A stretch of DNA of 64,000 nucleotides from Euptelea pleiosperma (Eukaryota; Streptophyta; Magnoliopsida; Ranunculales; Eupteleaceae). The stretch is from NCBI GenBank assembly GCA_035048495.1, contig CM068549.1, forward strand, positions 11,022,000 through 11,085,999, in the 5' to 3' direction. Below the pieces are notes generated by a model. The model was given only the letters and a program-made list of their open reading frames with translations. It was not told the origin of the DNA and searched no databases. Shown one piece after another: positions 28,001 through 41,400 of this stretch. Within the stretch, counting starts at the first letter, position 1, and each line of letters opens with the position of its first letter. Both the position numbers and the translations under genes were made by a program.

Positions 28001-31000
28001 GGATAGAAGAACTCTAACTGAGTTCATTTGGCCACATGTGCAAAAGTCAACTGATAGTCTGTCTCATATGTCTGAGTGAATCCCTTGGCTACGAATCGTG
28101 CCTTGTTTCGTTTGACTGACCCGTCAGCTTTATGTTTCACTGTAAAGACCCATTTGCACCCCACAGGTTACTTTCCACTAGGTAGTTGAACAAGTTCTCA
28201 TGTTTTGTTCTTCTCAAGAGCCTGCATTTCATCCATCATAGCTTCTTTCCACTTTGGGTGACTAAGTGCATCTGCAACACTGGAAGGCAAAGAAACAGAG
28301 GCAATATGACAAAATTCTGATATGACGGAGACAGAGACTGATACGAGACAAAATGTGAGATAGGGTGTTCCATACAAGTACGTACACCCTTCCGAAGTGC
28401 AATAGGGAGGTCAATATCAGTGCTCATATGATCATCAGAAGTAAGAGATGCATGTGGCTCAAGAACAGAAATAGGAACTGAAGCAAGAACAGAAGCAATA
28501 CTTAGAACTGGATCCGAGGGGAGACTTGCAGATGTAGGCGCAAGGACAGTGGCTTGTCCTTTCTTCTTGGTTCTGACATATACATGCATATCAGCTGCAG
28601 TAGTGGAAGTGTCCTTGTCACTAGACTGAGGTCCCTGCATAGGAATAGAAACAGGCAGAGGACTGGGGACACTCTTCTGCAACATCATGCTCCCCCTGAA
28701 TAGAGGTCTGCTCACCAAAGAAGGGGATGGACTCAACGAAGGTGACATCCATAGAGATGAAACGACGATGGGCAGCAGGATGATAACATTTTTACCCCTT
28801 TTGATTAAAGAGGTACCCCAAGAAGATGCACTTCAAGGCCCGCGGATCTAACTTGTCCCTCAAAGAACGATGAATATGGACACAAACACACCCAAAGACC
28901 TTTGGAGCCTTGGAGGAAAAACAAAAGTCGGGCGGTCAAGAACTAGGAGAGATAGGGGAGTCTGAAAGCCGAGAACCCGAGAGGGCATACGATTGATGAG
29001 GTAAGCAGCAAGTAAGACAGACTCAGACCAATAGTGTTTAGGAACCCGCATGCCTAACCGGAGAGCACGCTCAACTTCAAGAAGGTGACGATTTTTTCTC
29101 TCAGCAGTCCCATTCTGTTGAGGTGTTGAAGGGCACAAGGTCTGATGAACAATGCCATGAGATGCAAAGTAGGATTTCAGACCCCCATCAAGGTATTCCC
29201 CCCCATCGTCAAAGTGAAGAATCTTAAGAGTGGTATGGAACTGAGTGGTAACTATTTTATGGAACTCTGGGAAAATGGAGAATACAGCATCTTTGGTTCG
29301 AATATTTGAAAATCGGGCCGATTTTTGGAAACTGATGATCCGACAGTCGGAAAAATGCGAGGCGACTTTCTGACAGTCCCTAAGTGAATACTGGAGGGGG
29401 CAGCAAGGGTAGAAAACCCTACCGTTGTGCGGATCTCAAAAAAATAAAAACCCAAAAATCCTCGAAAAACGTGTTGCCTGGAAAAACGCTGGAAAAGTTT
29501 GAGAAGAAGACAAACTGGATCTCTGTTGCGACTGAGGGAAAAAACTAACCAGTAAATAAGAGCATTTGATGTTTTGACTCAGGATTAATCCCTGAATAGC
29601 TTAGGAATTATCTCTGCGATTTCCTCAAAAGTTCTCCTCGGCTCCAGATGCTCACATAACCGTCTCAGATTGGAATGGAGTCTCTAGGGGACAAAGACAC
29701 ATGCCCTACAGCTACCATGCTTTGATACCATGTTGTAAATAAGGTTGTAACCAGTAGATGAAGGTTGTAAAGAGAAGAGGGAAAAAGTGTAATGGAGGCA
29801 GAAGGTAGAAATGGAGATTAGGGTTATAAAGAGAAGTTGGAAGAGTAACACACTATATATATATATGATGGGGAGAAAAACCCTACAAAAGAGTAACACT
29901 ATTCACGTGGTACTATTAAGGTGACACTATTCACGTGAATAGTGAAAACCCAAAAAGAGCCTCACGTGGGAAGTGGGACGCAACCCACTTGAGACACCCA
30001 CGTGGCTGTATTACATAAACTCCAACACGGCCGACCAGCCATATTGTGCGGCCGACCAGAGTGCGGTCGACCGGTTAATATGTGAGGTCGACCCCACCTT
30101 TTCCGGATCTCGTTTTGACTTTTGTGCAATTTTAGACTCACTCTAGTCATTCCAACTGCTATTTTAGGTCTGTTTCTCTTGAAATGGAATAGTCTTATAT
30201 AATAGAGTCCTTACCCTCCATTAGAAATAACCCAATCAAGCTATCTCTTTAACTCCCATCCTTTCATTAACATCTCTTGAGTCTAGAGACTTAGAATTTG
30301 AAAGAGCTTCACATAAGCAAACCTAGTTCATCCTTTGTGAAGGCTCTAATTGTTTGAAGAGACTACAAGCGTATTGATTCCTGCAATCATCTTCCTAGAA
30401 GAGGATTATCTTGGCAGAGTGTCTCTGTGGTAAATTCTTCTTCGAGGATTCTCCATTTTATCGAATTCATCAAAAGGTAAGTATCTCTTAGAACAAACCT
30501 TTTAGAGTGAATTCAAAATTATTAAACTTGATTATTTGTGATTGGTAGATGAGTTCGTACTCATTAAATTGAGTTGAGGAAGGTGGAATCCTTGAGAAAT
30601 CTGTTTCTCTACAATACTACGGGCTTAGTCTGACTATCTAGGTGAATCGAGAAGTGATTTTCGTATAGATCGAGTTGAAGATCGTAGATCCATGAAAATG
30701 GTGCTTCTCTAAAAGACTACTGACCTAGGCTGACTCTCTAGGTGAGCGAGAAACGATTCTCGTTAAATTGAGACTGAGTGAATCTTAGTTGTTTGATTAT
30801 TTATTTCGATTGAAAATATTGTAATGCATGATTGAAATAATATAATATTACTCGTGTTGAGTATTGGACAGTGGACGTAGGTGCGGAGTCGCCGAACCAC
30901 TATAAATCTGAGTCTCGTATGATTGTGAATGTTTGCATATTTTGTCTCAGATTTTCCCATATCTATGTTCTGTGGATGATTCGTATTTTGATTGTTTCAT

Positions 31001-34000
31001 CATTTTCCGCATTGTGATCATTAATTTTTAATCCATATAGAATCTGCAGAGGAATTAAAAATTGTCCTGTTCACCTCCCTCTAGGACATAACATGGTAAT
31101 TAAAAGGAATTTCAAAAATGGGATCCACTTGCTTGATCGGGCACTGATTCGGTGTAGAGGCGGACCATCGTAGTTGAATGCTCCCGCATCAACATGTGCA
31201 GCCGAAGTTGCTTGACGATCTTTCGAAAGGCATCGTACATTAATATAAAATGATGTGTCTTTTTTAAAACATCAAGTGGTATGTCTTGATATATATATTC
31301 CCCAGTTCTCTCAAGTTTCCTTCGCTTTTCCTTTTTAATTATAGACATTAAGCACCTAGATTCACATATGGAATAATCAAAATCGTACTGCTTTTAACTT
31401 GTATGAAGTAAGGTTTTCTGTATTATCTAGGGAGCATTAGAAGTTTATTGCATGATATTCACAAAAGCTATAAGCTAATTGAAAGGGAGCATTAGAAGTA
31501 TATTACATGACATTGACAAAAGCTATAAGCCAATAAAAAAAAGGCGATTATTATGTAGTTCCATTAATCTTACTTATCTATTTCGCGCTAATTAAAACTT
31601 CCAGAGTGCCATTTTGATTTCTTAATTTTTAAAATATTCTTTTCTATTTTGAAACTGTATTAAATTTATTAATTAATTTAAGAAAGTAACACCGAGTGCC
31701 ACATGCCCAGGTAACACCCCTTAAAGAACAAAATAGTACTCAAAAAGTTAACGTGTCATAGGAGTTAGAACCTGCAAACGCAATCCTCGGAGCACATAGT
31801 AGCATTGCAATTTGTGCACCCAATACCAGCATCTGCATCATCACGCTTCTTCTTGACTAGGTACACATCTTTTTTGAGTTAAGAACAGTGTCAATGTATG
31901 GAATAGCTGACAAGGAGCAACAATCAAACGGCCTCATACAAACAAGTTACAGAACCCCAGTACTCTTTTAACTTATCTTCAGCCAATAGCTTTAACCAAT
32001 TTACTATTGAGAAATTGTAATTGAATCAAATATTTGTTTAAGGACTGCATGTATAGTAAAGGATACTGCGCCTGATGTGTACATACGGAGTTGGCTCCAT
32101 TTTATTCTCCATCATGTCCTTCCATACCACGTCAATCTTAAATTCCTCCTCAATGTACGGTAGAGGCAAGCTGCGAAATATTTCCTAAAGATTTTAAAGG
32201 AAAATGTGAATAGAAGGTGACACTGAACCAATATATATATACATATATTGTACTAATTTTTTAGTAGCGTATTTGATCATGGGGAAAACAAAACTAATTT
32301 GTACTAATTTTTTAGTAGTGCTTATAATTATTAACATCAGAAACAAGACTACATTTCTAACAGAAAGAATATAATATTAGTAATAATTCATTTTATTTAA
32401 TTATTTAAATTACTACAAAAATCACAAGCTACTGTCTCTAAACAGAATAATATTGTGCGTAGGATATGAATAACAAGATCTTGAAAGCACCTCTATGTCA
32501 CGTGTCGGAACTGCATGCTGCTCATCCAACAAGATACATCAGCCCTGTCAGCCAGCCTAATCAATGAAGAATAAGAATGAAGTAATAAAAACATTAAGGA
32601 AGCTCATGTCAACTGAAAACCCTTCTCAGAAACAGTTTAATCTTCCTAAATATTATGAGAATCCAAGTAATGAAGTTAAAATCAGAACATCATTTTCCAA
32701 AGAACTACTGCTTACAATGTGTTGTTTTCCAGATTCATTCAAAATCGATGACACCATACTGAAATCTAGACCCAATTGATGTATGGAGACTTGAGCAGTA
32801 ACTGCATGCTTTTTCATTAATTCATTTGTCCATTAACAGTGCCTTATCCCAACTATTTAGGTCAGCAACATGAATCCTGTTCCGCCATTCAATTTTATTA
32901 AAGCCGTATCTTTTATTAAAACACGCATCTTCAAAGCTTTCTTACTACCGTTCTCAGTCACTAAGTTTGTCCAAATGGTCAGCTTTAATATAGATTTGGT
33001 TGTAAATCCTCCTACAATCCATCAGCAATTAGCTTGTAATAATTTGTTCACGACAAACAACAAGCAACAGGAAAATATCCTCCTCGCACATATCAATTAG
33101 CACCCCATCGTTCTATGAACAATTTTGACCTTACATTTACAAGTACAAAAAGTAGAGAAAGATAAAGATATCAATCATCAATTAGACTATTATAGAACCA
33201 GCATCCCCCACTTCCAATAATTAAGGGTAACATCCAAGCTCTGTAGTCACACTCAATATATTCATATAGTATTGATGTTAATAACACTGAATTGTCTTAA
33301 TAAGTGACCCCCAAAATTGAACATCGATTGTAGAATGCAAAAAGAAATGGTGAATGACATAACTGAGCTCCATGGTTTTAAAGAAAGGTTTGTGTTTAAC
33401 AGCTAATTTTTTAAAATTTGAGGGAGTGATTATGCAGTAACAAACCGGTAACTAACTCTCTCATCAATGTTTTTGGTGTTCATGCCAAAAGTTGAACTTA
33501 AGGAAGAGAAAAGGCTGCCCCTGTTCATACGGGCCATTTTCCTAGACAAAGCAGTTCATATAGAGAAGGGCTCTGATAAAATAGCAGGTCTTCTGGATTT
33601 CGAAGATTGGAGAGTATTGGAAAATGTCAAAGATTGAAAATCAAGCACCAACTAATGGCACAACCAACAAACAGTGGGAAAAGAGGACTTGGATCCTCAA
33701 ATAGCAAGGAGAATGAGGCAGTCAACTGTGATATGAAATAACTTTTAGTTCAAATATCCAATTAAGAAGCCATCAAATGCGTAAGAAAGCTCTTTCTAAG
33801 ATCTCTAACAGCTAATGTCCAGCTTTTGTAAAGATTTCATCGTTTTGGACCTCCAGTGTTAGAAGTCTGCCTATAGTCTTAGTAATGCAATTTTGGGGTA
33901 TTTTAGTTGCTATCAAAAATTAAATCTACTTTACTTTAGATAGATCGTTGAGAATTGTTCCTTAAATCTTGTGTAGGTTTTTAGAGTTTTATTTTTCTTA

Positions 34001-35374
34001 TAACTAGTCAGTTGAGACCATTGCTAGAGAGATTATTTTCAAATTAGTAAATGTTCACCTTTAAGCTCTAAGTTAGTGCAAAAACATTTTGGGTGTTCGT
34101 GGAAACCCCTGCCAAAGATTATCCCAAGTTTCCCCTTAAGAAACCTCAGCTCCAATGGTGATTGGAGTTTCTATCCCTCTTTTGCCTACCATCCTTCTTG
34201 TTGCATGGAGGAATATTTCACAACAACTATCATAAACTAGCTGAGATAGAAAGCACCGCAAGGATAATATTAGATGTTAGTCTGAAAGGACTTGTCATAT
34301 CATTCCTTCATTATTCTTCTCCATATCTCTAATCAATGCTTGCCCGTCTTAGTAGATGAAAGAGATGTACTAAAACATATTGCTGCTTGAGACGAAGTTG
34401 GTGAGAATTTCATTGGAGAATTATTTCGATTGAATTAGGGAGGACTAGATGGACCAACTCCAAAAGACGGCAACGGTTATTTATGGAATGACAATACCAA
34501 AAGAGACTGAACGTACAAAGATAAACAAGAACAAGAAAACCTTTCTGCTGAAGGAAAGAAGAGATTGACCTTCTTTTCCAACCGCCAATCAGTTGGATGC
34601 CTCCAACAAACTGCCCGTCTCGGATAATTGGTTAGCTGGATCACTTTATCTGGCCAGGGTGCACAATTAACATGCGATGCTACCGTGCATCGTACACAAC
34701 GCCAATATCCTTTTTGTTTGCAAATGAAGCAAACCTATTCAAAGAAACATGTTGCACAAGTAAGCCTACAAGCCCCAGTCCAAGTAACAGATATTCCAAT
34801 GTTAGTACTTCAGAAGGAGCTCATAATAATGGAAAGAAGAATTCATAAATATTTAGGAAAAGTAAACAATGTGTGCAGTGCATAAGAACCAATATTTTTT
34901 CCAAAATGTCAAAAATCATAAGATTTGTAGTGAACCAAAATACTAATTTTGCGTCCGTCAGAATCAGATTAAGACGATTTTTCAACAAGACAGCCTCATC
35001 AAACTTATGGCTCTCAAATCCAAACAAATTGTGCAACATTTAGAAAGAATCAAGTCTTTCACCAAAGAATAATTTTCGTTCAGTCAAATAAAATATCTTC
35101 AAGGACATTTCTACCCTATGTTGCATGGATTCTTCTAAACGGGTGAAGTGTCAGCCACAAGTCGGATTCCAACACTAACCAGATTCTAGTTCCAATACTG
35201 GATTTTCCTGTGGTGTTTTCTTTCTTTACTGGCACAACATAAATTGAAATCTGACAAGATGATAAGTTCTAATTTTTCCTCTTTCATTGCATTTTACATG
35301 ATGTAACTGCTAAAGAATGATACATAGCTTTTACAAACTATAAATTAAACCATTATACAAATATATTCGATGGG

Positions 35375-35415
<41 letters not shown>

Positions 35416-38400
35416 CCTGGATTTCAGTAAATGATGAGTCAAACTTCGTTTCCCATACCAGTGTCCATATCGTAATCAGAATCTGGGCATCATAGGATAC
35501 TTTTACAGTACAATTTTCCCATTCCCCATTATCCTATTTGTTATTTTCTTACCTCCTAACAATGTCCTTACTTCTTTTGTCACTAAAAATATATAAATAG
35601 TCTATTTTAACAAATCTTACTATAAAAACTTGCACTATATTTTTTTATTAGTGTAAATTTTATTAAGGGCCAAAGCCAAAACCAGATACAAGCCTGACCT
35701 AGAGAGGTCGAGATGACCTTCCCTAGGCTCAAGTAAAGGAAACAAACAAGCCCCATTAACTCTCTTCCCTAATACATATCATATCCCACCGGAAGACAAA
35801 GTCTTCAAAGAAGAGACCCCTGCAATCTGGAAACGCCTTAGACCATAGGAACATCAATCCCTTCATGTTCAAAATGATATAATAGAGCTCGGCTTGCTTT
35901 CCTACAAAAACCCTCTGATTTCTCTCCTTCCGAAGACCCCAAATAATTGCAAACGGAAGCATCATCCATAAAATATTGCGTATGGAAGAGAAAGCTTTTG
36001 ACTTCCAACCATAGAAGAGGGACAAAAGAGAGCACAACATAACCCAAATCATCCCAAACTCCAATAGAAACGCGGACCATACCTCCCTGGCCATCTCACA
36101 ATGCATCAGAAGGTGGTCCACAGATTCCCCGCTATGTTTACACATCCAACAGTAATCCACAATAGTAAACCCTCTAGAGATCAGGTGATTGACCATCAAT
36201 ATATTGTCCAGGGACGTGTCCCAGGCGAAGAAGGCCACCTTATTGGGAAGCTTGGAACCCCATATCATGGATGTAGGAAATGACGAACTATCTGACCTCT
36301 GGATCTACTTATAATAAGATTTCACTAAGAGCGATCCTCCTTTAGACCAGATGCAACATCTCCTATCTGGGAGTCTAGGACAGAAAACTGGAGATGTATA
36401 GCTTGCAACCTCGACAACAATCTAGCCATAGGCTCAATCTCCCAATCATTCAGGTTTCTTCTAAGACCCAAACTCCACCCCTCTCCTTCTCCTACATTCT
36501 GAGCACACTCCTTAATAGACCAGTTTTTCTAATCCGATAGAAGATATAACTCCAGGAATTCCACATGTAAAGGATTATCACCGCACCATAAGTCCTCCCA
36601 GAATCTGATCCTGCTACCCATCCCCAACCTCAAACCGGATCTTGCTGGTAAAGGTCCCAGAATTCTAAACAATCCCTCTCCATACACTGCATCCGTACGA
36701 ACTCGAAACCACACAGCTCTCCCAACCATAAGACGAAGTCCCATATTTTCCTGTTGTGGCCTTTCTACATAGACTAGACAACTCTTCCCCGAACCTCCAT
36801 AACCATTTGCCCAACAATGCCTGATTCATAGCTTTGAGATGCTTAATTCCCAAGCCTCCTTTTTCCATGGCCCTATACACCTTATTCCATCTTACCAAAT
36901 GTATCTTGTGATCTTCCATGCTACCATTCCACAGGAAATCCCTTATGATCTTCTCCAAAGAAAGCAAGACACTCCTCGGCATCTTGAATAGGGACATATA
37001 ATAAATGGGTAAATTTGAGAGCGTGCTTTTAATCAAAACCAATCTACCCCCTTTCGAGAGATACTTGATCTTCCACATAGCTAGCCTTTTTCCAAAACAT
37101 TCAATCAATCACCGGCTCCCATATGGACTTAGATCTATAGACCGCCCCAAGCGGAAGACCCAGATAGGAGGATGGAAAATTATCAATGCTGCAGTTCAGA
37201 ATGCTAGCTAGCCCCGATATGTCCTCTACCTCCCCCACCTCATAAACTCTGTTTTTATTCCAATTTACTCGAAGACCTGAAACAGCTTCAAAATAGCACA
37301 GTAAACCTCTGAGAAATCTGAGCTGGGAGGCATCCAACCCGAGGAAAATAAGGGTGTCATCAGCGAACTGAAGATGGGTAATGGCAGGAAGGAACACCAG
37401 AAGTCACTTCAAAGCCTTTCAACTCTCCTAAGTGCATTGCTCTTTGTATCATTCTACCCAAAGCCTCTACAACCACAATAAACATGAAGGGGGATAATGG
37501 GTCTCCTTGTCTCAACCCTTTGGAAATCTTAAAATAACCCGTCGAAGACCCATTCACAATGATAGAAAAGGAGGCAGAGGAAATGCATTTCCAAATCCAG
37601 CGTCGCCATTTATCTCCAAAACCCAGTCTTCCTAGCATATAGTCCAAAAATCCCCAATTAAGATGGTCATAGACCTTCCCTATGTCAATCTTGCAGACAA
37701 TCCCGGGAATCCCAAATTTAATCCTAGAGTCAATGCTCTCATTAGCAATCAAAACACCATCCGAGATTTGCCTTCCCCTCACAAAGGCCCCTTGATTACC
37801 CGATATCACCGAAGAAAGCACCTTTCTTATCCTCAAGGCGAGCACCTTAAAGATAATTTTATACATACTGCCTACCAGACTAATGGGTCTATACTCTGAA
37901 ATATCTTCGACCGTTGGGAATTTTGGGATCATAACAATAAGGTGCTCTTAGATGTGTAATCTAGGTATCCTTCCTCCTGAAATTCCTTCACGATTTTCAT
38001 TAAGTCTGCACCAATGGTCTCCCAACAATACTTGAAAAAAGCAACGGTGAAACCATCGGATCCTGGGGCCTTATCATTGGCCAGATCGGATAGGGCGTTC
38101 AAAACCTCCTCCTCTTCGATGGGCTTCTCCAACCTCACCCTATCAGATTCGCTAATTAATAGTATAATTACATTTGAAATGAAGTAAATCTAAGTGACTA
38201 GAGTGTAGAGCGGGAGTGGATGCGAGTGCGGGTACGAAGTGTCGAATTCAATAAGGTCCCAAAGTTCAGAGCGCCTATATACATAAGGTCCAAAAATATG
38301 TATTTTTCAATTATATGAAGGGTGTATTTTTGGGTAGACTTAAGACGAGAAATGCATTTTTTAAAATTGGCAAACAAACATGCCATAAAAGATTCTTTGG

Positions 38401-41400
38401 AGAGCGATAAAGAAGCTGGCGATTAGAAACTTAAACAAAAAAGGGAAGTGACTGGAGCGACCTCCATGAAAAGACAGATTTACCTTCAACAATAACCAGA
38501 CAATTGTCATTACTGCGTTTAATAGGGCATTATTGCTTTCCATAAGGGGTGCCCCAATAGTTGAATTCCTTAGATGAGATTAGGTTAGGAGTTAGGGTTT
38601 CCAATATGAAGAGAGAGAAAAGAGAGAGAATTTGATGGAGGAATTGGATGTCTTGTGTTAATTCACAATGACCCCATAAATCTTATTTATGGAAAAGGGT
38701 TACATAAAAAAGGATAAGTATACCCCTCATAAGAGGTATTTACAGAACTACTCTATACAAGATAAATACGTATTTCTACGTAACTGATAACACTCCCCTT
38801 CAAGTTGGCACATAGATATCTTTCATGCCCAACTTGCATAAACATCTATGAAGTTGCCAACTGGGAACTCATTTAGTGAAGACATCTGCTACTTGCTCAT
38901 ATGTCTTCACAAAGGGGGTACAAACCTTCCCAGATACAATCTTCTCCCGAATGAAGTGGCGATCCACTTCAATATGCTTGGCCCGATCATGTTGCACCGG
39001 ATTGTGAGCAATGCTGATAGCCGCCTTGTTGTCACAGTACAAGCTCATGGGTCCCAAGACTGGAAAGCCAAATTCAGCCACCAACATCTTCAGCCAAAAT
39101 ATCTCACACAAGCCATGGGCCATTGCCCTAAATTCTGCCTCTGCACTGGATTTGGCAACTACTAGTTGCTTCTTGCTCCTCAAGGTAACTAGATTGCCTC
39201 CCATAAAGGTGCAATAGCCTGAGGTAAATCTCCTGTCATCCTTGGCACCAGCCCAGTCTGCATCAGTATATGACTCTACTCTCATGTGGCCATTCTTCTG
39301 AAAAAGGAGGCCTCGACTAGGGGCAGACTTGAGGTATCTCAATATCCTGTGAGCTGCCTCTAAGTGAATCTCCCTAGGAGAATGCATGTACTGACTGCAT
39401 AGGCAATGTCTGGACGAGTCAAGGAGAGGTAGATCAACCTTCCAACCAATCTCTGAAAGCTCCCCACATCCATCCTGTAAAGGTATACTACTCGAATCGG
39501 CCAGCTGGTGATTCTGCTCTATAGGGGTCTCCACTGGCTTAGCTCCCAGCTAGCCAGAGTCCTTCAATAGATCTAAGACATACTTCATTTGTGAAATGAA
39601 GATCCCTTGGCTGGATCTTGCAACTTTTATGTCAAGAAAGTACTTGAGGAGTCCCAGATCTTTGGTCTCAAACTCGCCTGCTAGATGATCCTTTAGCTTG
39701 ATCACCTCCTCTGCATCATTCCCTGTCAGAATGATATCGTCAACATAGACGATGAGGGCCGTAGTGCTCTTCCCTAGGTGCTTCACAAATAGGGTGTGAT
39801 CGGCTTGGCTTTGAGTATATCCCAGCTTCTTCACTGCTAGAGTGAACCTCTCAAACCAAGCTCTAAGGGATTACTTAAGCCCATAGAGGGCTTTCCTTAG
39901 ACGACACAACTTGTTGCTGTCCCCTGGGGGAGTGAACCCTGGAGGATGTACCATATAGACCTCTTCATGCAGATAACCATGAAAGAACGCATTCTTCACA
40001 TCTAGCTGATGCAAAGGCCATGCTTAGTTTGCTGCTACAGACAACAAAACCCTGATGGAGTTCATCTTTGCCACGGGTGCAAAGGTCTCCACATAGTCAA
40101 TCCCGTAGATCTGAGTGTACCCTTTGGCAACCAATCTGGCATTGCACTTCTCTACTGACTATCAGCCTTGTACTTCACTATGAACACCCATCTGCATCCA
40201 ACCGGCTTCTTGCCTCTTGGCAAGTCAACAAGCTCCCAAGTTTTGTTCTTATCCAGCGCCTTCATTTCTTCTACTATAACAGCTTTCCATCTAGGGTGTG
40301 CTAACCCTTTTGCCACGGAAGAATGAGTGGGAATGGTGGAAACTGATGTGATAAAGGCTCTGTACGAAGGTGACAAGGCATCGTAGGAAACGAAGTTGCT
40401 CAAAGGATGTTGAGTACAACTTCTGATGCCTTTTCTAATCGCAATAGGAAGATCAGAATCATCAGTAGGCAAGGGAATGACAGGTATAGGGAGAGATGGA
40501 GGATTACCTAGATCCGAGGAGTGAACCACTGGTCCTGGATCAGCTGTGACTGTCGCCCTTCTGCTATAGCCTTTGAGCTCCTTCTAAGCTCCAGGAGCAC
40601 TATCAATCACACTAGTAGTATGAGTGGGTGGAGGCCTCTCAAACTCTAGAGGAGGAGATAGGGATATAGCAGGAAGAGGAACATTCCACCTCTCTTCATG
40701 ACTACTCTCCCCCTGAAGAAAGGTGGGAGAGAAAAAAAAAAACTCCTCATGGAAGGTGACATCCATATATACAAACTTCTTCCCAGAGGATAGATGGCAA
40801 CACTTGTACCCTTTATGAGTAGAGGAGTAACCGAGGAAGATGCACTTGAGTGCTTTGGGATCTAGTTTGGTGCGATGAGGACCAAGGATATGTAGATAAC
40901 ATACACACCCAAAGATGTGAAGAGGACCAGAGAAAAGAGGAGAATCAGGGGAAAGAACCTGAAGAGGAGATTTAAAATTGAGAACATGAGAGGGTATTCT
41001 GTTACTCAAGTAGGCAGCCGTCAACACAACATCTAACCAATAGGTCTTGGGGACATGAGAGCCAATCAAAAGAGATTTAGCTATCTCAGTCAAATGTCGC
41101 ATTTTTCTCTCAACTACACCATTCTGTTGAGGGGTGTAGCTACAAGAATTTTGATGACAAATCCCATGGTCAAGAAGGTAGTGTTGAAGGCCCCCAAACA
41201 TATATTCTCCACCCTGGTCAGTACGAAGAACCTTGATGGAGATACCATACTGAGTTTGGATCATCTTATGAAAACCCTGAAAGATGGAATGAGCTTCATC
41301 ATTGGTTTTCATGAGATAAACCCATGTACACCTAGTATGATCATCAACAAAGGAAATGAAGTAGCAGAAGCCAAAGATAGAAGTAGTTGGGGAGGGACCC

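Larger units (their letters stand above)
23415..30027 (-). mobile_element. Copia retrotransposon 3, internally deleted, 3' LTR split by a solo LTR
   Basis: Flanked by perfect 5-base duplications CGGCC (23410-23414 and 30028-30032). The 5' LTR is 29731-30027, followed by primer-binding site TGGTATCAAAGC (29719-29730). Coding pieces reading leftward: integrase C-terminus ([20 protein letters not shown]), RT ([30 protein letters not shown]) and RNase H ([19 protein letters not shown]), ending IFAPA at 26751, then purine tract GAGGGGGAG. Gag, protease and integrase N-terminus are deleted near 29265. An in-frame stop and frameshifts show it is dead. Sense to ASHR3. Confidence 0.92.
22756..31093 (+). 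mobile_element. Older LTR-like sequence that hosts Copia 3
   Basis: Removing Copia 3 (23415-30027) joins two flanks that both carry repeated GGTCGACC/CCGGTCGAC motifs, followed at 30.2-30.5 kb by a leader-like region after TTATATAATAGAG and an end CTCTAGGACATAACA. This resembles long LTRs of SIRE/Maximus-type Copia elements. Inference only; the left edge is uncertain. Confidence 0.35.
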
